Source: Strigamia acuminata
Lineage: Eukaryota > Arthropoda > Chilopoda > Geophilomorpha > Linotaeniidae
Assembly (NCBI GenBank): GCA_949358305.1
Contig: OX442315.1
Location: 21,480,427 to 21,540,426 of the forward strand
DNA: 60,000 bases
Reading direction: 5' to 3'
Shown here: piece after piece, positions 50,901 to 60,000 of the stretch
Layout of the letters: each line of letters begins with the position of its first letter
Position numbering within the stretch: position 1 is the stretch's first letter
Translations under genes and position numbers: made by a program
Notes under the pieces: model-generated
The model's database searches: none
What the model was told of the DNA's origin: nothing
Seen by the model: the letters and a program-made list of their open reading frames with translations, nothing else

Positions 50901-53900
50901 TTTCTCTATTTTTTTCTCTCTCCAAAGGTTATTGCTACACAAGTTTTTTTTTTTTTTAATGCATTATTATGCAGCATATAAATTGAATCCAACTGCCATA
51001 TTCGGATCGTAATATTAATGAAAAGCTGATTACACTAACATATTAATTACCGAAATGTAAACGCAATCAATAAGCATCATTAGTAACTTCCCCTGAAGGA
51101 ATTTGCAACTGTGATTCCACATTACGAGTTTATATATTTTAGAAACAAATTTCATTTTTAGAAATATAAGCCCAAAAAATAAATATATATATAAAATTGG
51201 AAGGGGGATTCACATGCATTTTTTTTCCATACGAGTCCAATCACCCTTAGAAAGCGGAATTATGGGAGAAATTTGCTCAGCAAACTGCGTGTATACACGG
51301 GAATAAAAGATAGGTGGAGGAGGGTGCGAGTTTTACTGCAGCATTTTGGAAAAATTACCGCCACATCGCGTGCACAGAAGCAGGGAAAAAATGTACAAGC
51401 AAATGCAAATGCACAAGCGGCATTCCTATTAGTTGCAAATGACCCTGGGTAGAGAGGTAAGCAAACGAAGAGATGAGAAACTCTGATGATATCAAAAGAG
51501 CAAGTGACATCTTGCAAATTGAACGACAGTCGAGTGCAACGACCGACCTATACACTGATCAATGGACTTTGAAGGGGATTTCCCTTACATGATAACGCAT
51601 TATTGTAATTGAACAAATAAAAAAAATTATCGAAAAAAAAAAAGAAGAAAAAAAAAATGTTGCTGCCAAAAATAACTCGAGATAGATAAGAAAAGCGAGG
51701 GAAAAAAGTTTCATAAACCCAATTTTGCCATTATACACGAAGTGAGGTATATCAGTGCATTTGAGAGCATGCGCTGAGCGCACTCCGTCGCTTGTATCAT
51801 TTTTATGCTATTAGTTGGATCGATGTAACGGTTTTCAACTTAGATATCGGTTATCTAATAATGGAGACGACCGTTACTTATTGAATATGATGTTTATCGT
51901 TCGATCAACCGTGGGTTTCTATTTAATAGCGCACTAACACACAACAAATATACGTTTTCGCTGACAGAACCTGATTTGCACGTGATAAGTGTAGAAATTA
52001 AAATTGATCGGCGAAGCCCAGTGCACACGGATTATTAAAGACCCACGTCATGCTATCGCAATCCCTTAATCCTGCGCCAGGCTCAGTTTTCGATGCAGTT
52101 GATACATTTAGTGTGTTCCTTGAAAAACCCAGCAAAATTAAAGGGGGCTGTCGGCGAAACAAATGGGCAAAATTAAATTTAACTTTCTATATATCAGAAT
52201 GTGGTGCCTGCCTTCCAGGCCCGCTGCTGTGCCGTGTTTGATACTCCCTTCAGCGGAACCTTTCACACGGAGCCAGGAATGAGATTTCTGGTATTTCCAA
52301 TTTGGGGATCCATCAGAGCTCAGATTTCCCCCGTTTTTCCCAGCACCATTTTTTTTTTCTTCCCAGCTTGTATATTTACATAGCAAATTGCCACTTTTAT
52401 GCTGTCATACGTTAAATTATTATTATTTATTTTTTTTTGAAATAAAAATTCTCTTTACAATTAAGGAAATATGATGAGGTCATTTTCTTTTTCCTCTTTC
52501 GGTGTCTCGCCTAAATAGGAATTGCTTTTTTTTTCGTGGGTCAAACCAAACACCACATAAAAATTCCCTTCAAATACAGGATTTAATAATTCTAGTTGAA
52601 CAAATCTAATTACAAAGCTCTCAAGTCAAGTGACCGCTAAATCCCTTTATTTAGCACTGCACACTGATAAAGGGCAAAAGGCTTCCAAGCATCAAACCAG
52701 TCTTGATGAAGCACCGAAATCCAAATTAATAAACTTTATTACCATACCACCACACTTAAACCTCATAATCTTATTATCTCATCTATCGAAATTAGAAGCA
52801 ACAACAATTTTAATTTAATACACATTTTAATAATTCGAATAATTAAATAAAATACATCCGATGTATGCTAATGGGGCCATTACACTCAAGTTACCTTTTT
52901 AAATCCCATTCGACAAACAAACTAAAACACGGAACATCCGAGACAGACGAGCACAAACACAAAAATAAAAAAATAAAAAATAAATAAAAAATAAAAAATT
53001 AATTTAAAAAATTAATTTTTTTTTTATTTCATTTTTTATCAAAATCAAAATCAAAATGAATAATAAATCATTATTATTTTTCTTTTCTGGTCATGACTGA
53101 CGTGTAATCTGTAGAAGACGTAATGCGCATCAACTTCCAACACAAATTGTAAACAAGCCTGTCTTTGACAAGAGACAATCCATCACAAAAAGAAATGGAG
53201 ATTGCACACAGATAGACCTTGATAGCACGTGGCCAGTAGGGGGGCGTCCATGCTTGAGGTCATAGAACACACATGCACCCGTACAAAAAGCTTTTCCCTA
53301 ACTACAAGGGTCACTCGATGCTTCCTCGTAAAGGCTATGCATCCATCACTGTCCACGCCGGATGGACACAGGAGTTAAGCCTTAATTCCCCCTTGCAACA
53401 CCACTCCCACTCAGCCTGGCAAGTGGCGCATGTTTAATTATTGCACGCGTCCATTTTCGACGCTGCTTTTCGCGTTTCCCGCTTTCTGCTCGTTGGATTA
53501 CTAAGTGTTATTGACAGTCAGTGGAGACGAGTGAGTGCGTGAAGTTTATCTTAGCGCGAACGCGCGTCCTTTGTCAAATTGTCATGCATTTTTCATGACC
53601 CCTTCCCTTTCGTCTTTTCCATTTTTTTTCCTTCTGACATCTCGTCCCTTCTTTTTCTCTCGCTCTCCACCCCCACACTCGTTCTCCCTTTTCTGGCAGT
53701 CATTTCAAATTGAATCAAATTCAAAAAGTTCGACCACGTCTGCATTACCATTTTATTCCAATGTCATTTTTCCATCCGCGCTCTATGTGTGCAGAAAATT
53801 TTAGGCAAAAAAAAGAGAAAAAGTGTTTATATCGAAAGAAGAAATTGATAAACGAGCTAGCAACGATGCCAACAGACGAGGGGAGAAGAAAGGAGGAGGA

Positions 53901-56900
53901 AAAAAAATTGAAATGGGGAGAAAAATAGAATCGGTAACTTGTATTCCAACCCAATTTGAACCGAATGCTCTCTGCCACTAATTTGAAAAACGGGCGACAC
54001 AAGCCTAGGCGAGGGTAGAGTTAAACAAATATTTACGCACCTGCTATACTCGACACACTGTGTCACTTTGCGTACAACAACACCTGGCAAAATTGGATAA
54101 CAAATAATTGTAGAAAACTTTCCCAAGCTTTTAATTAGACCCTAATCGATTTTTAAGACGAAGAAGAAAACAAACGAAATTAAAAGTGCGCTAATTAAAT
54201 ACACGTTTGTTTGAACAGATTCGCAAATAAAAAGAAGAAAAACTGCATAAAAACGCGAAGGAACAACAAGTTTCCTGTTTGTTTGTACAATGTCACACGT
54301 TCTTACAAGGATAACAGCAGTTATTGCTGCATCTATAAATCTCAGTCAAGTCCGTCCTGGTCACGCACTGCCCACCAGGTGACCATGCGTCTTTTTCCCA
54401 CATCCTAATCACCAACATCGTCTCAGTCTTTGCAACAAATAAATTTATACACCTAATCCAAGAAACTCAAGCTATTTTTTTCATCGGTTGCTATGCACCA
54501 TCAATTTCTCGGAAATGTAAAAACAAATAAACTTTTCTGCCCATTTTTTTCTTTCTTTCATCTTCTTTCTCCTTTTGTGATTTACAAGTTGAACTGAGTC
54601 TAATTTGCTCCCCATATAAGCACGAGAAAAGGTCAGCGGGGTCAGTCAGTCAACCTGAGGCCTGTGCAGTTCACTTCCCCGTATACAAATCGCCCGAGGT
54701 AATGCAATACTCAAGAGCCTACTTTAATACAAATCACCATTTTCTTTTCGCTATAATAGGGGCGCTCTTGAAGTTGAACTATTTTTAAATACGATTCTTT
54801 TTTTATTTATATTTTTCCTATAATTTTTTTCTCCCCTTGAATATAACCTCACTTGGCACACATGCCCAAAGCAACGAGCTGAAGAAACGGGGTAAAAGCA
54901 TGCATAAGCACTTTTCTAGGTCTGGGACAATGACTTGAAGTGTATTTTAAGGTATAGTGAGGATGTGATGCGTAGGAAGACGACGTGAATTACAATTACG
55001 AAAACAACACGGACAGATTTCGTGTTATAATAGCAAAATTACATTATATTCAAATAAAACCTTTTTTTTTCTTGCAAAATTCATTAAAAAATAAATTCAA
55101 TTCCACAAAATAGCTTTCAGATTTATTTATTTATTTTTAAATATTATATTTATAGTGGTGGATCAATACTAACGTTTCAGAATATCCATTACATGTTTAC
55201 ATGACTGAAAATTTTCGACCAAGCAAACACCAACTTCCTTAAATTGAAGTGGAAAATTTCATGGTCGCATCGAATTCTCTACTGGCCGTGTGCAAGAAAT
55301 AAATAAATGCTCTTTAGAATTCGTCAGTGTAAAATACTTTTCAAAATCCTTCCAGAAAAGAATTCGTATTTCATGATACCCCAATTAGTAAGGATGATCT
55401 TTTAAATTTTAAACATGCTGAAGTTATTTATTATTCCCCGAAAGTACTCGAATAAACGTTTCTCATATAAAAATCAACGTGCATTAAAATGGTCGAAATT
55501 ATGCTTATTTAGTTCCATTTTAAGCGCCGAGCGGGCGAGCGATCAGTTTTTGGTGCTATGTTGATTTTCTAATCAAACCAGCAATGAATTTTACGACATG
55601 TAAACACTGGTTTCTCGCGGAGAATTTGATAGGAACAGATTTAACGTTACCATAAAACCTCCCGCCATCCAAAACTCATACACTGCGCTAAATATTTATT
55701 GATCGTACCTAAAATATGAAATACGTTACGTTTGTTTTTGCATAATTACGGATAAATAACTTATGGGAATGAAAAATATTCCCTTTGATTACCCCACAGC
55801 AATGCATTACCAATTTATCTGATTTGCATGATACATAAAGCCAAGGAATACTATTAGATGTATGTGCACAGCATGTAATTCCAACCGAGCTCCCATGTTA
55901 TTCCTCCTTTATAGCCTTAATCTTATGATTTATTCCTTCAGTAGTGTACAATGACAAAAACTAAGTCGACTGCAAAACAACAAAAATATTAAAAATAAAT
56001 CAAAGCCCATAATACAAGAAAAGTGACTCAACGAGGATTTTTCATCTTTCATTTCTCTTTCATCTATAAATCAGTGGATTCTTCATGGATACAGCTCCAG
56101 GGACCTGATATTTCTTTAATAAGCTCCAATTTTTCTATTACCTTTAATGTAAAAAGCATGCAGTAAGCCTGCAGTTGCAACAACATTTCTCTTTTCTTTC
56201 AACAAATATTTTTTTTTTCTTTCGCATAAAAATCTTCTCCGAATCGTATAAATATTCTATCACAGCTGTAATTATTTTTACTCAATCAACCGTGGCACAA
56301 GTTATCTTGATAAATTGCCCGATCAGGGCTGGTAAATCATTTTAAGTGCTCGTAATAAAAAATATTTACAATAAGTTAAATTGAAAAACTGTAATTCAAG
56401 CCAAGTTTAAAAATAACACCTCAAATTTGACCGCAGTAATTGAATACACACGATATCGAATAAACTTCTTATAATTACATTTCAAATCAAATCATTTCAA
56501 TTGCACCATAAAATATTTTTTATTTATTTAAATAATCATTGTTACTACAGGATTAAAGATAATTTAAACCTCGATAGCAATATGCAAACAAGCACGACTT
56601 TCCACCATTTTAAAACAAATTAACTCGTGATTAACGCATCAAGAGCACAATTTCGCAATTAAATGCTTCTACTTTTAAAATATAAAGTATATAAATATAT
56701 CTGCGTTAAATAGAATTTTCATTCACATCATACGTCACTACCGGTTGCTGTGCATACTTCAGGTAGGCTTCACTGCTCCGTCGGGTAAACTTAGAAATTT
56801 TAATGAAAATTTCTGCATCTTTTTTTCTCCTTTCATTTTTTTTCTCTCCCAAAATTTAATTTCAAGTTTCCTCTTTTTTTTCTTGTTTACAAGCCACGGT

Positions 56901-58214
56901 ATATAATAACAATATTTCCGTATTTCCTCCGCAAACAAAAGTGCACAAAATCACATTTTCCCATTCCTCCTCATCAATAACCGAATTTGATCCACCTTTC
57001 TCTTTGTTCCACTCTACCGAGACTTATGGCCATCTACTTGCATATTGGATCTCCACATTGGTATTTCAGAAACTCGCTTTTGATTCCCCCCACCCCCCAG
57101 AGTATCTTAGGTATTTCGATCCATATCAGATTAAAAGTTCCCCCACATGTTATGCTTCAAGGTAAAAACAAAAAAACTAAAAGAAAAAAAGAAAGAAAAA
57201 ACCCTCCAAAAACATATAAACACAGGCCTGCTCTGTGCAGACTAACACCTGTAAAATAACTGGGGATGGTTGTTTGTGTACGTGTGGAAAATTATTACAT
57301 CCTCAATCGTACACGAAAACCCATCGAAATGGAACAGGGAAAATCCTTTTAAAAAAATGACAAAAATGTTAACGTTGCAGCATTTCCTGTTAGTTCGATC
57401 CATACGCGTCACCTTTTATAGTTTACCTTCATGGCTTAACTTATTAATACCAGCAAAGATTTATTATTCGCTCTCGGAGCAAAGGCCCCGAACATACCAT
57501 TACTTGTTTATTTGGCCCGACAAACAAGTGAGTCGATGCAAATCTAAGCACATCTACTCGACCTACCACCATCAAACACCATCATCATCAACACCAGGTT
57601 GTTGCCACGGACACGGACACAAATCCGGTGACACGAACGCCACAATTCAAAAGACTCGTGTACACTCGCAGGATAATACTCTTGTCTCGCTTATAAGGAA
57701 ACGGCCATTTAACTGTGTGCAGACATCCACTTTACAGCTCATTGTTTTCTTTTTAAAACCAAAATGACTTATGGCCATAATTACATTGTAGCTTACTAAT
57801 TCCTGTGCATGTATGGGCTTCCTGAGTGCACTTTCGACTGACTCCACTCCCTTTTCCTTTTCAGCAAAAGAGGAGAGAGAGAAAAGGACATTATACCATA
57901 ACAAGAGTTCATTGCCTGCCCGCTCTTCGACTTAAACAATACAATAGAAGCAAACAAGTTGATTCACCTACTGACTCGGGCACACGGCCTGCCCACAATT
58001 CCCAAATGAATAACTTTCTCATCAATTTCATCAGGAGGCCACGTGTCCTGCGCAATCACCCCCTCCCCAACAAAACTAAACATAGCTATATATGTTTACC
58101 TTTATAAACACTTTGGCTTTAGTAAGTAGGCCTAGCGTCGTGTGACGACTGGCCTCGGGCCCCAATGGAACCATTTCTTTCAACCGCTCTAAGCAGTTGC
58201 GCAGATGAGCTCGC
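40060..58214 (-). CDS. Mxd: MAX dimerization protein (MXD/MAD/MXI1 family), last three coding exons; 5' part beyond right edge
   Basis: Coding exons on the minus strand: 58214-58100, 49980-49797, 40193-40060. All junctions are GT-AG and phases agree (split codons xxG, then G/AT giving Asp). The 143 visible residues begin inside the bHLH domain with [20 protein letters not shown], the loop and helix 2 ([14 protein letters not shown]). The leucine zipper follows ([30 protein letters not shown]), then a Ser/Thr-rich linker ([15 protein letters not shown]). The acidic C-terminus has [16 protein letters not shown] before [11 protein letters not shown] and the stop at 40062-40060. The RAHLRxCLERLK helix, the [12 protein letters not shown] zipper end and the C-terminal SDxDxxSSxQSLxSD-like box are hallmarks of MAD/MXI1 proteins rather than MNT. 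Such proteins pair with MAX at CACGTG and recruit SIN3-HDAC through an N-terminal SID, opposing MYC. The SID and the basic residues are not in the window. I scanned to base 60000 for an exon ending before AG/GT with a basic region and found none. Confidence 0.9.
41891..41929. repeat. Poly-A tract: 27 A, one G, then more A
   Basis: Seen directly in the MXD intron. Confidence 0.85.
43511..43530. repeat. (TG)n microsatellite followed by a GTACACTGTACAC inverted repeat
   Basis: A short TG run, then GTGTACACTGTACACG, which can fold back on itself. Confidence 0.7.
45381..45405. repeat. (GATGC)5 pentanucleotide repeat
   Basis: Five perfect tandem GATGC units in the MXD intron. Confidence 0.95.
45643..45672. 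repeat. 30-bp near-perfect palindrome built of GAGCTGCTC units
   Basis: It starts and ends with GAGCTC. The reverse complement matches at 28 of 30 positions; the two exceptions are the T's symmetrically placed at units 11 and 20. It is also a (GAGCTGCTC) tandem. Confidence 0.85.
49981..58099 (-). other. Intron of the MXD gene between the helix-loop-helix and zipper exons (8.1 kb)
   Basis: Donor ATAAAG/GTAAAC at 58099 and acceptor AACCTAG before 49980. It holds CACGTG at 51979, 53226 and 58040 and the half X-box-like GGTTGCTATGCACC near 54485. No coding exon was seen: the flanking phases join directly at KVFIK/NLEDR, so none is needed. Confidence 0.8.
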
Positions 58215-60000
58215 CTGAAAATAAATAAAAGAGAAAAAAATATAAGTCAATAAATTATTTTCTTTTTTCTCACAGTACTGCATATATGTTAATACTATCT
58301 AAGCTTAAACAAAGATTGTTTTAAGTTTTAAGTTGAAGAAGAAAAAAAAATTATTTTTTTCCTTCTTGTTTTGAAAAAACTCCAAATCCATCCTCTTTTT
58401 CAAACATACTCATTCATGCCCCTGTGGTTCAGTGTACCACCAACCTTCCCCCGCGTTCTCTCCACTTCCCACCCCCATTTCGCTTCTCTAATCAATAACG
58501 CACGGCTGAGCAAAGCACTACGCCCCCAACCCCCGCACTCAGTCCCCCATTTCAATCCGATTTACGTCATAAATTAGAAAAGATTGCAACCAAGAGATTG
58601 GAGGAGAAGTTTTAAGGATGCTTTATGCACTTTACAATTGATATTATAATTTTTTTTCTCTTCTTTTTTAAAGTATGAAAAAGTAGAAGTAACAGCAAAG
58701 AATTTGTTCATGTTACTGTGATTTAATACAAGCAACTTTTCATATGCAAATTCAAAGTAACGTAGTTGAATTTCAAATAGAACACATTTTGTTTTCTCCC
58801 TTCTCCCATATTTTTTCTTTATTCTCCGACTCTTTTTCTCTCCTTTTTTCTTTTTTTTTTTTATTAGAAGAGCCGTCTTGTTCCATAATTTTTCAACTTA
58901 ATCGTCTCGTGACGATTTCATTAAGCAAACTGTGGAAGTGCGAGCAAGCGTTTGGAATTTAATTTTAGTCATCACGAATTAAAGTTGAGTTTTGAAAGGA
59001 AAATTAATCATAAACTAGAAAAAGAAAAAAAAAACTAAAAAAAAAAAAAAACTTATCAAAACTTTTAAATCAAACTTTGAACAATTCCCACCACGTGATC
59101 AACAAGAAGAAGAAAAAAAAAAAGAAAAAAAAAAAACAACCAAAACCAGTCTTTAATTTCGCATGCATTTAACGCATGACCACCACGAGGTACTCAAACT
59201 CATGACTCAACATCTTGGCTCAAGGGTAAAAACTCGCGAGAAAAAAGCAGCAAAGGAAGGGAAAATAGGGAGAACCATACTAGGGAGCTCATTACATCAG
59301 CTTTGACCGACTTTTCCTTCCCCTCCTTCGCCCCACTCAAGACGCCAGAAAGGTTTTAAAAAGGAAAGAAGGGGGATTAGATAATTGAAGTAACTGGCAC
59401 CACGTACACTACAATTTAAAGTCATTTCTCACAAGAAATTGAAAAAAAAAAAGTTATTATAGCATAAAACATGTTTTCAACCCTAAATATTTACGCTTGA
59501 TGCGTTTTTTCCTTCATCTATCGTTATGGCCTTGTGTGCTCTTTTTATTTTATTTTATTATTATCAGATAATAAGGATATGGGGGCGCGAAAGGAATGAA
59601 ATTTAAGTAGGGGGACGTAAAGGAATCAAGGGTAGAAACAAGCCTAAAAGAAAATGAATGTTCGAATTTGTTGCTTTCTCCACATGTGTGTTTTACCCGC
59701 ATGTTTGCAATCGGAACTCGTAAGAGAAAGTGGAGCAAGTTCGTTGAACCTTAGCCAGGCCTCGAATGTTTTTCGCCTTTTTTTTTTTTTTTTTTTTTAT
59801 CCTATGAACGTTGATAATGTTGTGCTTTTAAATTTCCTTTTCATTTCACTAGCTTGTTTTTTAATCGTGTACGCACAAGTGAAAATCGTGATAACCTCGC
59901 CCCCCGTGCTTGCCTTAATATGGTAGTTGATAAATAGCCAACAAAGAAAAGAAAAACAATAATAAGATACAATTCATCTTACAAAAAAAAAAAAAAAAAA
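58215..60000 (-). other. Upstream intron of the MXD gene, cut by the window edge
   Basis: It starts at the acceptor TTTCAG before 58214. It is AT-rich with long A and T runs, with CACGTG at 59092-59097. The window ends inside a poly-A run of at least 18 bases (59983-60000). No basic-region exon was found. Confidence 0.6.
59983..60000. repeat. Poly-A run at the window edge
   Basis: At least 18 A's, truncated by the window. It could be a natural homopolymer or an assembly edge. Confidence 0.8.

Noticed and set aside
57270-57767. 165-codon open frame on the plus strand
   Set aside because: It lies within an MXD intron with no recognisable domain and no exon boundaries.

Overview
The window looks like arthropod nuclear DNA. 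A crustacean is my best guess, possibly a water flea or relative. This rests on an insect-type neuropeptide F receptor, spliced genes with GT-AG introns, AT-rich gene-poor flanks with many homopolymers and simple repeats, and CpG that does not look depleted. The species cannot be fixed from sequence alone. Most open reading frames here are chance frames in introns and spacers. I can support four protein-coding genes.

Layout. (1) 940-1880, minus: two exons of a C2H2 zinc-finger gene that runs off the left edge. (2) 4578-5825, minus: a neuropeptide F receptor (class A GPCR) coded in one exon, with a splice acceptor just upstream of the start codon, so an untranslated 5' exon lies further right. 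A promoter-like GC-richer patch with a donor site at 12.72-12.96 kb is one candidate for it. (3) 15901-19050, plus: a nine-exon gene for a 307-residue protein with an N-terminal DEK_C-like domain, a Gln/Met/His/Pro-rich centre and a C-terminal SWIB domain. (4) 40060-58214, minus: the last three coding exons of a MAX-dimerization (MXD/MAD family) bHLH-zipper repressor. They are separated by introns of about 8.1 and 9.6 kb; the basic region and the SIN3-interaction domain lie beyond the right edge. All splice phases in genes 1, 3 and 4 agree.

Genes 3 and 4 are convergent and face each other across about 21 kb without a recognisable gene (19051-40059). The part from about 21.3 to 34.7 kb is richer in GC and carries many short regulatory-type motifs. 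The most striking is an exact 13-base RFX X-box palindrome present three times between 21.4 and 26.6 kb, each time accompanied by CACTTCCGG (ETS-type) and GCCATCTT (YY1-type) within about 450 bp. CACGTG E-boxes, the site bound by MAX heterodimers including MXD, appear to be over-represented, and a perfect GTCACGTGAC sits 36 bases before the start codon of the SWIB gene. The part from about 34.7 to 41.2 kb is very AT-rich and holds the MXD stop codon, its probable 3' UTR and a long AAT microsatellite.

Three of the four genes point to gene regulation (zinc finger, SWIB/DEK_C chromatin-type protein, MXD repressor) and one to peptide signalling. Nothing shows that they act together. No tRNA, rRNA, CRISPR array, intact transposon or viral element was recognised.
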